NCBI GenBank assembly: GCA_003279565.1 | Contig: QCHN01000004.1 | Location: 1 to 64,000 of the forward strand | Direction of reading: 5' to 3' | Length of the DNA stretch: 64,000 nucleotides | From: Prochlorococcus sp. AG-402-C09 | Lineage (GTDB): Bacteria; Cyanobacteriota; Cyanobacteriia; PCC-6307; Cyanobiaceae | Part shown: one piece after another, positions 45,832 to 56,047 of the stretch | Position numbering within the stretch: the stretch's first letter is position 1 | Layout of the letters: each line of letters opens with the position of its first letter | Translations under genes and position numbers: made by a program | Notes under the pieces: model-generated | Databases searched by the model: none | What the model saw: the letters and a program-made list of their open reading frames with translations, nothing else | Told to the model about the DNA's origin: nothing

Positions 45832-47985
45832 ATGGTTTCCAGTGGATTGAATAACAACAAGATGTCTTCGGCTTCAAAAGATACTGCTGTAATGGATAGA
45901 GCTAATCGCTCTTTTCCTTTGGCTGCAATTACAGGCCATGGAACATTAAAGCTTGCTTTAATGCTCGCAGCAGTTGATCCAGGCTTGGGAGGAGTGATAA
46001 TTGCCGGTGGTCGTGGTACTGGTAAATCGGTTTTAGCTAGAGGGTTGCATGCTCTTCTCCCTCCGATTGAAATAATTGATTTAGAAAAATTAGCTAATAA
46101 TGATCGTGATGATGATTCATTCATTTATCCAGCAGGTAGAAATTTAGATCCTTCTTTTTCAGGGGAGTGGGATGATTTGACTAAAAAGCTGTTTACAAAA
46201 AATATAGGAAGTCTTGAAATCACTAATGACTTAGAAAATATCCCTAAGAAAGTTGTTCCTGCGCCTTTTATTCAGGTTCCCTTAGGAGTTACTGAGGATA
46301 GGCTTGTTGGCGCTGTGGATGTTGCTGCTTCCTTATCAAGTGGAGCACCAGTCTTTCAGCCTGGGTTGCTAGCTGAAGCTCATAGAGGAGTTTTATACAT
46401 AGACGAATTAAATTTGTTGGATGATGGCATCGTTAATCTTCTTTTGGCTTCAGTTGGAGCAGGTGAAAATAGAGTGGAACGAGAAGGATTGAGCTTAAGT
46501 CACCCATGTCGTCCTTTATTGATTGCCACTTATAACCCTGAAGAGGGGGCATTGAGGGATCATCTTTTGGACAGATTTGCAATTGTGCTATCTGCAGATC
46601 AAATAATTACAAATGAACAAAGAGTGGAAATCACTCAGGCTGCAATTTCTCATGGTCAATCTAGTGAAGCTTTTTCTAAGAAGTGGTCTGAAGAGACAGA
46701 ATCTTTATCTACGCAATTGCTTTTGGCAAGGCAGTGGCTACCAGATGTTCAAATTAATGAGGATCAAATTGAATACTTAGTTGTCGAGGCCATACGTGGT
46801 GGCGTAGAAGGACACAGGTCAGAACTTTATGCAGTAAGAGTCGCAAAGGCTCATGCTGCTTTATGCGGTAGGGATTCAGTGGACGCAGAAGATTTAAAGG
46901 CTGCAGTAAGACTTGTAATTGCACCTAGAGCGATGCAAATGCCCTCTGAAGAGGAAATGGAGCCCCCAGCTCCTGAAGATCAGCAGCCACCACCTCCGCC
47001 TCCTGAAGACTCTGAAGACAATAATGAACAAGAAGAAGAACAAGAAGAAGATCAGGAAGAGGACCAAGATGAAGAGTCTTCCCCTCCGATACCAGAAGAA
47101 TTTATGCTTGATCCAGAAGCATGTGCTGTTGATCCTGATCTATTGCTGTTTTCATCCACTAAATCAAAGAGTGGAAATAGCGGAAGTCGATCAGCTGTTT
47201 TAAGTGATAACCGAGGAAGATACGTAAAACCAATTCTTCCAAGAGGTCCTGTTAGAAGGATTGCAGTAGATGCAACTTTAAGAGCTGCAGCTCCTTATCA
47301 AAAAGCTAGAAGAGAAAGAGAACCTAATAGAAAAGTAATTGTTGAAGAGGGTGATTTGCGCGCAAAATTACTGCAGCGGAAGGCAGGTGCATTAGTTATT
47401 TTCTTGGTTGATGCAAGTGGTTCAATGGCGCTAAACAGAATGGAAAGTGCAAAAGGAGCTGTTATTCGTCTTTTAACAGAAGCTTATGAAAATAGAGATG
47501 AAGTTTCTCTTATCCCTTTCAGAGGAGATCAAGCTGAAGTCTTGCTTCCGCCAACCAGATCAATCACTGCTGCAAAAAGAAGACTTGAGGCAATGCCTTG
47601 CGGTGGTGGATCGCCACTTGCTCATGGTTTGACTCAAGCTGCACGAGTAGGAGCAAATGCATTGGCAACAGGAGATCTTGGTCAGGTGGTAGTGGTCGCG
47701 ATTACTGATGGAAGAGGGAATGTTCCATTAAGTACTTCATTAGGTCAACCAGTTCTTGAGGGAGAAGAACCTCCTGATTTGAAGCAAGAAGTACTTGATG
47801 TTGCTTCGCGCTATCAAGGCCTGGGTATTAAATTACTTGTAATTGATACAGAAAGAAAGTTTATCGCAAGTGGTATGGGTAAAGACTTGGCTGAGGCTTC
47901 TGGAGGTAAATACGTTCAATTACCGAAGGCAAGCGATAAAGCTATTGCTTCAATCGCAATGGATGCAATTAATAGCGTCACCTGA
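45832..47985 (+). CDS. chlD: Magnesium chelatase subunit D
   Basis: ChlD works with ChlI and ChlH to insert Mg2+ into protoporphyrin IX, the first committed step of chlorophyll synthesis. The product (717 residues from this ATG) has an N-terminal AAA+ domain with Walker [15 protein letters not shown] and Walker [15 protein letters not shown] proline-then-glutamate-rich linker follows (about residues 370-430). The C-terminal integrin I domain carries the MIDAS motif [14 protein letters not shown] at 45811 and ATG at 45862 are alternative starts. Length and layout are normal for cyanobacteria. Confidence 0.95.
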   Translation: MVSSGLNNNKMSSASKDTAVMDRANRSFPLAAITGHGTLKLALMLAAVDPGLGGVIIAGGRGTGKSVLARGLHALLPPIEIIDLEKLANNDRDDDSFIYPAGRNLDPSFSGEWDDLTKKLFTKNIGSLEITNDLENIPKKVVPAPFIQVPLGVTEDRLVGAVDVAASLSSGAPVFQPGLLAEAHRGVLYIDELNLLDDGIVNLLLASVGAGENRVEREGLSLSHPCRPLLIATYNPEEGALRDHLLDRFAIVLSADQIITNEQRVEITQAAISHGQSSEAFSKKWSEETESLSTQLLLARQWLPDVQINEDQIEYLVVEAIRGGVEGHRSELYAVRVAKAHAALCGRDSVDAEDLKAAVRLVIAPRAMQMPSEEEMEPPAPEDQQPPPPPPEDSEDNNEQEEEQEEDQEEDQDEESSPPIPEEFMLDPEACAVDPDLLLFSSTKSKSGNSGSRSAVLSDNRGRYVKPILPRGPVRRIAVDATLRAAAPYQKARREREPNRKVIVEEGDLRAKLLQRKAGALVIFLVDASGSMALNRMESAKGAVIRLLTEAYENRDEVSLIPFRGDQAEVLLPPTRSITAAKRRLEAMPCGGGSPLAHGLTQAARVGANALATGDLGQVVVVAITDGRGNVPLSTSLGQPVLEGEEPPDLKQEVLDVASRYQGLGIKLLVIDTERKFIASGMGKDLAEASGGKYVQLPKASDKAIASIAMDAINSVT

Positions 47986-47998
47986 AACTAGTTATTTA

Positions 47999-48844
47999 TT
48001 AAGGATATATGTCATCAAATAATTTACCTAAACCTATAGTCACTCTTTTTAAAGCATCTAAAAGTTCTTTGTCTTCCATTATATTCCCTATATCTGAACT
48101 CATTTGATCAATTTTCTTGCTTAGTGAACTAGATGTGGAGGCAAGTTCCTGAATATCTTTTAAAGTATCGGGGTTGTCGAGGCTTTCAAGAATATTATTT
48201 AAATGAAAAGAAGCTTTGGTTAATTCGGAAATTATAGGTTTTGCTCTTAAAAGTTCTGATTTAGATAATAAGACAAATTCGTCAAGATTGGCTTGAGTTC
48301 TATCAAATTGTTTAATAGATTCTGATACTTTATTCACTATTGCTTGCCTATCGGCTTCATCAATAATTCCATTTATACCCTCTGTCAAACTAGATATGCT
48401 AGCCATTTCAACACCTTTAATATTATCTCCACTACATAAAATTCTTTTATTAGGACAATCTTTTTTGACTGTAATTAGTTCGTCTTTATTTAATGATTCA
48501 CCTAATGAGACTAGAGATAGTTGTGCATCTCCTCCAAGGATAGAGCTAGTAACTATTTTAGCAATTACAGGTTTTGGTAAAATTAAATTATCATTGTTTA
48601 ATTTGATTTTAGTGTCAACAGTGTTTGGGGTGAAATTTATTTTTTGAATAGAGCCAACAATGATTCCCCTATAAGTAACTGGAGATAGCTCTGCGAGACC
48701 ACTTGCATCTTTAAAGCTTGCAGAAATTTCCCAGGCTTTAGAACCTAAACGAAAATCTCTTAACCAAAGCATTGCACCAGAAAAGATAATCAATCCACCT
48801 AATAGTGAAAATCCAACAAATGCATCTCGTAAACTTCTACGCAT
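47999..48844 (-). CDS. MCE/MlaD-type lipid transport substrate-binding protein
   Basis: A 281-residue protein with one N-terminal membrane anchor (about residues 9-28). An MCE domain follows (AWEISASFKDASGLAELSPV, TYRGIIVGSI), then a long helical, coiled-coil-like C-terminal region (TEGINGIIDEADRQAIVNKV onward). It matches MlaD/TGD2-like components that move phospholipids between membranes. It is encoded directly after its ABC ATPase with a 4-base gap. The permease is not in this window. Confidence 0.85.
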   Translation of the reverse strand: MRRSLRDAFVGFSLLGGLIIFSGAMLWLRDFRLGSKAWEISASFKDASGLAELSPVTYRGIIVGSIQKINFTPNTVDTKIKLNNDNLILPKPVIAKIVTSSILGGDAQLSLVSLGESLNKDELITVKKDCPNKRILCSGDNIKGVEMASISSLTEGINGIIDEADRQAIVNKVSESIKQFDRTQANLDEFVLLSKSELLRAKPIISELTKASFHLNNILESLDNPDTLKDIQELASTSSSLSKKIDQMSSDIGNIMEDKELLDALKRVTIGLGKLFDDIYP

Positions 48845-48848
48845 GAAT

Positions 48849-49634
48849 TTATAAGTCCTCAGGTTGCATTGGTCCTTGAAGATTACCTGTGCGAAATTGT
48901 TTTACATAGGAATTTTCACTTTGTTTAAATTGATCTATAGATCCATCCCATTGAAACTTCCCGTCGTAAAGCAAAATAACTCTACTAGCTGTTCTTTCAA
49001 TTGTACTTGAAACGTGACTTACTACGATTGAACAGCCATCCGCAGCATCAGTTGTTTTTATAATTAGATCCTCAATTCGGGTACAAGCTATGGGGTCTAA
49101 CCCAGCAGTTGGTTCGTCATATAGAAGAAGTGGAATTGACTCTTTTCCTTTCTTGGAGTCACTAATTAATGCTCGAGCAAAACTTACTCTTTTTTGCATC
49201 CCTCCACTAAGTTGATTCGGAAATTTGTCGGCGACATCATATAAGCCAACTTTCTGTAAACAATTTATGACTCTTTGGTTGATAATTTCTTCGGAAAAAG
49301 TTTTTTGCTTTTCAAGCAAAAAACCTACGTTTTCCCTAACAGTTAATGATGCCAACAATGCTGGATTTTGAAAAACCAACCTCACGTCGGGAGGGCTATT
49401 TTGATCCAGCCTTAAATAATTTTGGTTAATGCCTGATATTTGAAGGCTCCCGCTGGAGGGTAAAAGTAATCCAGCTAGTAGGCGAAGTATTGTTGACTTG
49501 CCTGAGCCAGATGGACCAACAATTGCCAGTCTCTCACCAGCACGCATGGCAAGATTGACTTCATTGAGAACTTTATTTGATCCCAGTTTTACACTGAGAT
49601 TTTTCATCAACATTACCTGAGTGTTTTTTGGCAC
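48849..49634 (-). CDS. MlaF/TGD3-type ABC transporter ATPase
   Basis: A 261-residue ABC ATPase: Walker A GPSGSGKSTILRLLAGLLLP, Q-loop VFQNPALLASLTVRENVG, signature LSGGMQKRVSFARAL and Walker B LLLYDEPTAGLDP. The QKR after the signature and the paired MCE gene point to a phospholipid transport system (Mla or TGD type). It is the first gene of a two-gene operon with the MCE protein. Confidence 0.88.
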   Translation of the reverse strand: MPKNTQVMLMKNLSVKLGSNKVLNEVNLAMRAGERLAIVGPSGSGKSTILRLLAGLLLPSSGSLQISGINQNYLRLDQNSPPDVRLVFQNPALLASLTVRENVGFLLEKQKTFSEEIINQRVINCLQKVGLYDVADKFPNQLSGGMQKRVSFARALISDSKKGKESIPLLLYDEPTAGLDPIACTRIEDLIIKTTDAADGCSIVVSHVSSTIERTASRVILLYDGKFQWDGSIDQFKQSENSYVKQFRTGNLQGPMQPEDL

Positions 49635-49752
49635 ACTCTCTCCTAATGTTTGTTTACCTATCTCATTTTGTATGAGATAGGTGAATTGGGAAGATTAATT
49701 AGCTTTTTTGTGAATTAATTATTTAGGTCTCTTTGGTGAAATTTCCTCTAAC

Positions 49753-51159
49753 TTGAATCCATTGAAAAAAAGAAGGAAAAGAAAATTAAGAAGTTCTACT
49801 TTGCGTAAAACCTTTTTCGCTAGTTTGTCTTTTCAACTTTATACACGCTTTAAAAGAGCTGTTAGATGGCTTTTGCCAGGTCTTGTGGTCAAAAGGTGGA
49901 TGATTACATCTGGCTTGGGCTTATTAATTGCTTTGATTGGAGCCTCGATTTGGACTGACCTTCGTCCAATTTATTGGGTTGTAGAAATACTATTTTGGTT
50001 TTTAGGCTTTTTAACTACTTTTGTCCCAAGAACTATATCTGGACCAATAGTCTTTTTTATAGGCATATTTCTTTTAATTTGGGGTCAAGGAAGAAGTTTT
50101 GAATCTATTAAGCAGGCTTTAGGTTCCAAAAAAGATACTTTTTTAGTTGATGCATTAAGAGCTAAACAAAAATTAAATAGAGGTCCAAATATTGTGGCTA
50201 TTGGAGGAGGAACAGGCTTATCTTCATTACTTAAAGGTTTAAAAAGATATAGCAGTCGAATCACAGCAATAGTTACTGTTGCAGATGATGGAGGCAGTAG
50301 TGGAGTACTTAGGAGAGAACTTGGAGTTCAGCCTCCAGGAGATATTAGAAATTGTTTAGCAGCTTTAGCAACGGAAGAGCCACTAATAACAGGCCTTTTT
50401 CAGTATCGATTTCCTTCGGGAAGTGGACTTAAGGGACATAGCTTTGGGAATCTTTTCCTTTCAGCTTTGACCGCAATAACTGGAAGTTTAGAGACAGCTA
50501 TAACTGCATCAAGTAGGGTTTTAGCAGTTCAGGGTCAAGTTGTACCAGCAACTAATGTAGATGTCCAATTGTGGGCTGAACTTGAAAATGGTGACCGAAT
50601 AGAAGGTGAATCAGCTATCGGGAATGCCCGCCTACCAATAATGAGAATCGGCTGTTATCCATCACGCCCCCCCGCTTTGCCTAGGGCTCTGGAAGCTATC
50701 AGAAATGCTGAAATTATTTTGATAGGCCCAGGAAGCTTGTATACATCAATTCTCCCCAACTTGCTTGTCCCTGAAATAGTGGAAGAGATAGAGAAGAGTA
50801 AAGCTCCAAAATTATATATATGTAATTTAATGACTCAACCAGGTGAAACTGATGGACTTGATGTTACTGGTCATGTTAGGGCTGTTGAAGCTCAATTGGC
50901 GTCAATAGGAATTACTAGGAAAATATTTAGTTCAATCCTTGCTCAAGATGAATTAGGTCCGTCTCCATTGGTTGATTATTACAAATCAAAAGGGTCTGAA
51001 CCAGTCAAATGCAATAAAAATGATCTTATGTCTAGAGGCTATAAGGTTTATCTTGCTTCTCTTCAAGGTTCAAAGATTACTCCTACTTTGAGGCATGATC
51101 CAAAGAGTCTTGCTTTAGCAATAATGAGATTTTATAGAAGATATAAAAAAAAGAAATAA
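49753..51159 (+). CDS. YvcK/CofD-like protein with N-terminal membrane region
   Basis: A 468-residue protein starting with TTG. After a very basic head (KKRRKRKLRSSTLRKTFF) come about two to three membrane segments (residues about 50-70, 75-93 and 96-115). A cytosolic YvcK/CofD-like domain follows, with AIGGGTGLSSLLKGLKRYSS, TVADDGGSSGVLRRELG, PPGDIRNCLAALA and IGPGSLYTSILPNLLV. Bacterial YvcK binds UDP-sugars and affects cell shape and carbon metabolism. The membrane extension is usual in cyanobacteria. The function here is inferred from the family only. Confidence 0.85.
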   Translation: MNPLKKRRKRKLRSSTLRKTFFASLSFQLYTRFKRAVRWLLPGLVVKRWMITSGLGLLIALIGASIWTDLRPIYWVVEILFWFLGFLTTFVPRTISGPIVFFIGIFLLIWGQGRSFESIKQALGSKKDTFLVDALRAKQKLNRGPNIVAIGGGTGLSSLLKGLKRYSSRITAIVTVADDGGSSGVLRRELGVQPPGDIRNCLAALATEEPLITGLFQYRFPSGSGLKGHSFGNLFLSALTAITGSLETAITASSRVLAVQGQVVPATNVDVQLWAELENGDRIEGESAIGNARLPIMRIGCYPSRPPALPRALEAIRNAEIILIGPGSLYTSILPNLLVPEIVEEIEKSKAPKLYICNLMTQPGETDGLDVTGHVRAVEAQLASIGITRKIFSSILAQDELGPSPLVDYYKSKGSEPVKCNKNDLMSRGYKVYLASLQGSKITPTLRHDPKSLALAIMRFYRRYKKKK

Positions 51160-51160
51160 A

Positions 51161-51685
51161 TTAGTATGCATCCTGCATTTCATAAAAATCTGGCTGAACG
51201 TAGTCTTTTCTTAGTGGCCAACCTTTCCAGTCTTCAGGCATTAAAAGTCTTTTAGGATGAGGATGTCCTTTGAAATTAACACCATACATATCAAAGGTTT
51301 CTCTTTCTTGCCAATCGGCCCCCCTGAAAAGACTATATAAACTTGGTACAGTCATTGCACCATCACGATTAAGGAATATTTTTAACCTTACTTCGCGAGG
51401 AGAAATATCTTTTTTAAACTCACTCATTTCTATTAAATTATAAAAACAAACTATATTTAAACCAGGACCTTCATCGTATCCACCTTGGCATTGAAGATAA
51501 TTAAATCCTTCACCTTTTAATGCTTCAACTATTGCTAAAAGATTATTTGGCATTATTTTTATAACTTCAACTCCCAGATGGTCGTCTTCCAAAGGAATAT
51601 GTTCAAAGTTATTCTCAGAAAGCCATTTGCTTATCGGACCTAAGCTTTTTTCTTCAACTGCTATATCTTCTGATTTGTTTGTCAT
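51161..51685 (-). CDS. ndhJ: NAD(P)H-quinone oxidoreductase subunit J
   Basis: NdhJ is a hydrophilic subunit of thylakoid NDH-1, which drives cyclic electron flow and respiration. The 174-residue product has [20 protein letters not shown], the family signature [20 protein letters not shown] and LPRKDY-like [17 protein letters not shown] at the end. It is the last gene of ndhC-ndhK-ndhJ. Confidence 0.95.
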   Translation of the reverse strand: MTNKSEDIAVEEKSLGPISKWLSENNFEHIPLEDDHLGVEVIKIMPNNLLAIVEALKGEGFNYLQCQGGYDEGPGLNIVCFYNLIEMSEFKKDISPREVRLKIFLNRDGAMTVPSLYSLFRGADWQERETFDMYGVNFKGHPHPKRLLMPEDWKGWPLRKDYVQPDFYEMQDAY

Positions 51686-51702
51686 GTTTTTATAGGAGAG
51701 AA

Positions 51703-52452
51703 TTAATTATTTGAAAGTTCTTCAGATATTTTTTGAACTTCTTTTAAAGATTGATCAAATTCTTCAGATAAGGAAGGGTTTAGAGCAATTAATTGTGTTT
51801 TTGCTTTTAAATATTGTCCATTGACTTTAGAATCGACTCTCTTCATTTTATGAGGAATAGTTAGATACCTATGAGTTTGAGTAATCTTTGATCTCTCAGA
51901 GATTGATTCGTTAGCAACTTTTTTCCTTAATTTAATAACCGCATCAAATATTGCTTCTGGTCTTGGAGGACATCCAGGGAGGTAAAGGTCTACTGGTATT
52001 AATTTGTCAACGCCTCTAACTGCAGTTGTTGAATCTGCGCTAAACATGCCACCAGTAATAGTGCAAGCTCCCATCGCAATTACGTACTTTGGATCTGGCA
52101 TTTGCTCATAAAGCCTTACAAGAGCAGGTGCCATTTTCATTGTGACAGTGCCAGCCACTATTAGTAGATCAGCTTGCCTAGGAGAACTTCTTGGTACTAA
52201 TCCAAATCTGTCAAAATCAAATCGAGATCCAATGAGAGCTGCAAATTCAATAAAACAGCAAGCAGTTCCATAAAGAAGAGGCCATAAACTGCTTAATCTT
52301 GCCCAGTTGTGAAGATCTTCCAGGCTAGTAAGAATTATGTTTTCGCTTAAATCGTTAGTTACTGTTGGCGATCCAACAGGGCCACAAGAAGCTTCTCTAA
52401 GATTTCTTACTGCTTCAGAAGAAGGAGAGTTATTCAAGGGATTTAACTCCAT
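51703..52452 (-). CDS. ndhK: NAD(P)H-quinone oxidoreductase subunit K
   Basis: NdhK carries the terminal [4Fe-4S] cluster N2 of NDH-1. The 249-residue product holds the cluster cysteines in [28 protein letters not shown] and [13 protein letters not shown]. It overlaps ndhC by 10 bases at its start and precedes ndhJ by 17 bases. Length is normal, with a variable charged tail. Confidence 0.96.
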   Translation of the reverse strand: MELNPLNNSPSSEAVRNLREASCGPVGSPTVTNDLSENIILTSLEDLHNWARLSSLWPLLYGTACCFIEFAALIGSRFDFDRFGLVPRSSPRQADLLIVAGTVTMKMAPALVRLYEQMPDPKYVIAMGACTITGGMFSADSTTAVRGVDKLIPVDLYLPGCPPRPEAIFDAVIKLRKKVANESISERSKITQTHRYLTIPHKMKRVDSKVNGQYLKAKTQLIALNPSLSEEFDQSLKEVQKISEELSNN

Positions 52453-52805
52453 TCAAGGGCACCTTTTCTCCATGCATATGCTAATGCCACAACCAATATT
52501 GTGATAAAAACAAGTGCTTCTATAAATGCTAATAACCCAAGTTTGTGAAATGCAACTGCCCATGGGTAAAGGAACACTGTTTCGACATCAAATATAACGA
52601 AAACAAGTGCAAACATGTAGTAACGAATATTAAATTGGATCCATGCTCCTCCAATGGGCTCCATGCCAGATTCGTATGTAAGCTGTCTTTCTCCTGCTTT
52701 GCTTTTAGGAGCTATAAGCTTATTTGTTGTAAGAGCAAGAATGGGAACTGCTCCTGAAATAAGAAGAAATCCTAAAAAATACTCATAACCCTGAAGGGAA
52801 AACAT
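52443..52805 (-). CDS. ndhC: NAD(P)H-quinone oxidoreductase subunit 3
   Basis: NdhC is a three-span membrane subunit of NDH-1. The 120-residue product shows [20 protein letters not shown], the conserved [15 protein letters not shown] and a hydrophobic C-terminal helix. It heads the leftward ndhC-ndhK-ndhJ operon and diverges from the rubredoxin gene. Confidence 0.96.
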   Translation of the reverse strand: MFSLQGYEYFLGFLLISGAVPILALTTNKLIAPKSKAGERQLTYESGMEPIGGAWIQFNIRYYMFALVFVIFDVETVFLYPWAVAFHKLGLLAFIEALVFITILVVALAYAWRKGALEWS

Positions 52806-52889
52806 GAATGAATTACTGATTTCAATATCAGTCTGACAGTCATTTTCTAGATTAGTGCCATACAGTTGTTATATGTGAAAGTGAAAACT

Positions 52890-53315
52890 GTGAGTGAAGA
52901 CAACAAAACAAAATCAAATCCTTTGGAAGATTTGAATCCTGATGAAAAACAAAATCAAGTTATTTCATTTGAACCAAAAAGCTCAATCGAGGAAGTTGAT
53001 CCCAAATTAAATCGCTTCGAGTGCATTAGCTGTGGTTTTATTTATGATCCTGATGAGGGCATAAAAAAGCTAAATATTGAACCAGGAACGGCATTCTTAG
53101 ACATCGATAGAGAGAAGTTTAGATGTCCTGTCTGTCGAGTAGGATTTGGTGGATATAAGGATATTGGACCTAAATCAAAGCCTAGTGGATTTGAAGAAAA
53201 CCTTACTTATGGCTTTGGATTTAATAAACTTCCTTCAGGCCAGAAAAACGTTCTTATTTTTGGAAGCCTGGCTTTAGCCGCTGCCTGTTTTCTCTCTCTT
53301 TATTCTTTGAAATGA
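52890..53315 (+). CDS. rubA: Membrane-anchored rubredoxin (RubA)
   Basis: A cyanobacterial RubA needed for photosystem assembly. From the GTG at 52890 it has 141 residues (the frame is open to a TTG at 52866). An acidic N-terminal arm is followed by the rubredoxin fold with four iron-binding cysteines ([14 protein letters not shown] and [11 protein letters not shown]). The protein ends in a single membrane helix. Its stop overlaps the ycf48 start by 4 bases. The rubA-ycf48-psbE-psbL-psbJ order groups photosystem II assembly factors with cytochrome b559. Confidence 0.9.
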   Translation: MSEDNKTKSNPLEDLNPDEKQNQVISFEPKSSIEEVDPKLNRFECISCGFIYDPDEGIKKLNIEPGTAFLDIDREKFRCPVCRVGFGGYKDIGPKSKPSGFEENLTYGFGFNKLPSGQKNVLIFGSLALAAACFLSLYSLK

Positions 53316-54328
53316 AACGCCTGTTTTCAAATGTCATTAATTTGACTCTTGTCTTTATAGTTGGTGTAGTTCTTACTGGTTGTACTGTTAGCAATGCTTC
53401 CATGGGCTCATCAAGTCCGTGGTCAATAGTTGACCTCGATACTGAGGCAAATCCATTAGATGCTGACTTTGTCGATGATAAAAATGGGTTTTTAGTTGGT
53501 ACAAATAGGCTGATTCTTGAAACAAACGATGGTGGTATTACTTGGAAAGAAAGAAATTTGGATATTCCAAGCGAAGGTAACTTTCGTTTAATAAGTGTCG
53601 ATTTTAAAGGGCAAGAAGGTTGGATTGCAGGTCAGCCAGGATTGATTCTTCATACAACTGATGGAGGTAAAAATTGGACCCGTCTCGATTTGGGAAATAA
53701 GTTGCCTGGAGATCCATATTTGATAACAACAATTGATATTGATTCTGCTGAGTTGGCAACTACGGCTGGAGCAATTTATAAAACAACTGATGCTGGTATA
53801 AATTGGGAAGCTATAGTTGTTGATACTTCAGGCTCTGGAGGGATCAGAGAATTAAGACGGACAAATAACGGTGGTTATATAAGTGTAAGTAGTCTTGGCA
53901 ATTTTTTCTCAGTTTTAAGCCCAGGAGAGGAGATATGGAGCCCCCATCAAAGAGCAAGTAGTAAAAGAGTCCAAAGTGTGGGTGAACAGCCAAATGGAGA
54001 TTTATGGATGCTTTCTAGAGGAGCTGAAATCAGATTTAACTCAGATCCTAATGATATTGACTCCTGGTCCAAGCCCATTATCCCAATCGTGAATGGCTAT
54101 AACTATCAAGATCTTGTTTGGGATCCATCTAAATCGATTTGGGCCGCTGGAGGAAATGGAACTTTATTAGTTAGCAATGATGATGGAAAAACTTGGGAAA
54201 AAGATCCTGTTGGTGAATCTGTTCCAACAAACTTCATCAGAATTTTGTTCGTGGACAATTCTAATAGTGACATTCCTAAGGGATTTGTATTCGGAGAAAG
54301 GGGCAATTTATTGCGATGGCAGGGTTGA
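53312..54328 (+). CDS. ycf48: Photosystem II assembly protein Ycf48 (HCF136)
   Basis: Ycf48 is a lumenal seven-bladed beta-propeller that binds early photosystem II intermediates and pre-D1. The 338-residue product has a lipoprotein signal ([15 protein letters not shown], cysteine about residue 24). BNR-type blades follow, with repeated DGGxTW motifs: [42 protein letters not shown]. It overlaps rubA by 4 bases and is followed by psbE after 107 bases. Confidence 0.95.
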   Translation: MKRLFSNVINLTLVFIVGVVLTGCTVSNASMGSSSPWSIVDLDTEANPLDADFVDDKNGFLVGTNRLILETNDGGITWKERNLDIPSEGNFRLISVDFKGQEGWIAGQPGLILHTTDGGKNWTRLDLGNKLPGDPYLITTIDIDSAELATTAGAIYKTTDAGINWEAIVVDTSGSGGIRELRRTNNGGYISVSSLGNFFSVLSPGEEIWSPHQRASSKRVQSVGEQPNGDLWMLSRGAEIRFNSDPNDIDSWSKPIIPIVNGYNYQDLVWDPSKSIWAAGGNGTLLVSNDDGKTWEKDPVGESVPTNFIRILFVDNSNSDIPKGFVFGERGNLLRWQG

Positions 54329-54435
54329 AATCATAAATTTTTGATGATTTCCATGACTCTGTGTAACCACCTTGCAACAGAGATCGTTTCTTTTGATTTC
54401 GCTTGATAAGATCACTGAGCTGATTAAGTGAGGCT

Positions 54436-54684
54436 ATGGCTGCCGGCTCTACCGGGGAACGCCCGTTTTTTGAGATCATTACTAGTGTCCGCTATTGGAT
54501 CATCCATGCGGTTGCACTTCCTGCGATCTTCGTGGCAGGATTCCTATTTGTGTCTTCTGGGCTTGCCTACGACGCTTTTGGAACTCCTAGACCAGATACG
54601 TATTTTCAGGCTGGAGAAAGCAAAGCTCCTGTTGTAGTTCAGCGCTTTGATTCCAAGGCTGAACTTGACACGCGTCTGAAATAA
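54436..54684 (+). CDS. psbE: Cytochrome b559 subunit alpha
   Basis: PsbE supplies one of the two heme-ligating histidines of cytochrome b559 in photosystem II. The complete 82-residue product has [20 protein letters not shown] with the ligand His, [18 protein letters not shown], and the normal C-terminus ([10 protein letters not shown]). The partner subunit PsbF, normally encoded directly downstream, is absent here; psbL follows after only 29 bases. Confidence 0.95.
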
Positions 54685-54713
54685 CCAAATTTCATCTGAT
54701 TGCTTTTTTATCC

Positions 54714-54833
54714 ATGCAAGTCAATCCAAATCCAAATAAAGTTCCGGTCGAATTAAACCGAACAAGTCTTTATCTTGGACTCTTACTTGTTTTTGTAATG
54801 GGAATTCTTTTTTCCAGTTACTTCTTTAACTAA
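54714..54833 (+). CDS. psbL: Photosystem II protein L
   Basis: A 39-residue single-span protein, [20 protein letters not shown] then [19 protein letters not shown], identical in layout to PsbL. It stabilises the photosystem II dimer and Q(A) binding. It lies 29 bases after psbE and 11 bases before psbJ. It is too short for ordinary ORF thresholds. Confidence 0.95.
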
Positions 54834-54844
54834 ATCTCTTTATC

Positions 54845-55042
54845 ATGAGCAAATTAAAAGGACCTGATGGGCGAGTAGGAGATCGTCTACCAGATGGTAG
54901 GCCTGCAATCTCCTGGGAAAGACGGTGGACAGAGGGAGCACTTCCTTTATGGTTAGTAGCTACTGCAGGTGGAACAGCTGTTATTTTTGTTCTTGGTATT
55001 TTCTTCTACGGTTCATACACTGGTATTGGTAACGCTGGTTAG
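54845..55042 (+). CDS. psbJ: Photosystem II protein J
   Basis: A 65-residue PsbJ, with [20 protein letters not shown], then [13 protein letters not shown]. PsbJ is a single-span subunit near the quinone exchange channel. The soluble N-terminal part ([20 protein letters not shown]) is the longer form seen in picocyanobacteria. It is the last gene of the cluster and is followed by a terminator. Confidence 0.95.
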   Translation: MSKLKGPDGRVGDRLPDGRPAISWERRWTEGALPLWLVATAGGTAVIFVLGIFFYGSYTGIGNAG

Positions 55043-55080
55043 TTTTAACTAGAAAAATACTATTTAATTGAAATAACATA

Positions 55081-55117
55081 AAAACCAACCCACATTTATT
55101 GTCGGTTGGTTTTTTTA
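55081..55117. terminator. Terminator between psbJ and mtnP
   Basis: AAAACCAACC (55081-55090) and GGTTGGTTTT (about 55104-55113) pair perfectly and lead into a T run on the plus strand. The symmetric A/T flanks make it usable in both directions. It touches the mtnP stop. Confidence 0.88.
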
Positions 55118-56047
55118 AAGCCAATATTTATCTGTAAATAATTTGATCTTGCTTTTAGTTTGATTGGGTACATACTCTTTTGGAGTAACTAGGGCATCTT
55201 TCAATGCATTATGAAAAGAGCTTGAAGGCCTTAATGATGAGATTCTTTTAGCGGCAGCAGAGATTATTGATTTTGCGAAATTTGCATTTTCCTGAAGATT
55301 CTCAATAACCATCTCGACAGATACATTTTCGCAATTTTGATTCCAACAATCATAATCAGTAACCATAGATAGGCTTGAGTAAGCGATTTCGGCTTCTTTT
55401 GCCAATCTTGCTTCTGTATGGTTTGTCATACCTATGATTGAGCATCCCCAATCTCTATATAAGTTTGATTCTGCTTTTGTTGAAAATGCTGGCCCCTCCA
55501 TAGCAAGATATGTTCCACCAATATGCATTTTTTTTTCTTTGGTTAAAAGTTTTTCTATTTCTTGCGAAAGTATTTGAGAAAGAATTTCGCAAAAAGGATT
55601 TGCCATGCTTATGTGAGCTACAACTCCATTGTTGAAAAAAGTTAATGGCCTTTGATGAGTTCGATCAATAAATTGATCAGGGATAACAATGTCGCAAGGT
55701 TTGATATTTTCTTTTAACGATCCCACAGCTGAAGCCGATATTAACCATCTAACATTTAGAAAGCGCATAGCCCAGATATTTGCTTTGTATGGAATTTCGC
55801 TTGGATTTAAAGTATGTTTTTCTCCATGGCGAGCTAGAAAAACAATCTCTATTCCAAATAGATTGCCTATTAGTAACTTATTAGAAGGTTTTCCATAGGG
55901 AGTGTCTAAGCTTAACTCGACTATATTTTTAAGGTTGTCCATCCTATATAGTCCGCTTCCTCCAATAATTCCTAATCTTGCTTTTTTGAAATCATAGGCA
56001 TCTGATTGTGTTCCAGAAATATTCAAAAAATCATGTTCAGTGATCAT
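55115..56047 (-). CDS. mtnP: S-methyl-5'-thioadenosine phosphorylase
   Basis: MtnP splits methylthioadenosine from polyamine and related metabolism into adenine and methylthioribose phosphate. It has LGIIGGSGLYRMDNLKN, FLARHGEKHTLNPSEIPYKA, LISASAVGSLKE, YLAMEGPAFSTKAES and GMTNHTEARLAKEAEIAYSS. From this ATG it has 310 residues; upstream ATGs at 56071 and 56077 are possible. Every one of these starts overlaps the divergent selD-fusion start (56033), so the two genes share promoter DNA with coding DNA. Confidence 0.9.
   Translation of the reverse strand: MITEHDFLNISGTQSDAYDFKKARLGIIGGSGLYRMDNLKNIVELSLDTPYGKPSNKLLIGNLFGIEIVFLARHGEKHTLNPSEIPYKANIWAMRFLNVRWLISASAVGSLKENIKPCDIVIPDQFIDRTHQRPLTFFNNGVVAHISMANPFCEILSQILSQEIEKLLTKEKKMHIGGTYLAMEGPAFSTKAESNLYRDWGCSIIGMTNHTEARLAKEAEIAYSSLSMVTDYDCWNQNCENVSVEMVIENLQENANFAKSIISAAAKRISSLRPSSSFHNALKDALVTPKEYVPNQTKSKIKLFTDKYWL

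Noticed and set aside
47020-47080. GAA/GAG-rich low-complexity stretch
   Set aside because: It encodes the normal acidic linker of ChlD, not a DNA repeat element.
46919-47203. A lysine-rich 94-codon frame inside chlD
   Set aside because: It is an out-of-frame reading of the acidic, repetitive linker of ChlD.
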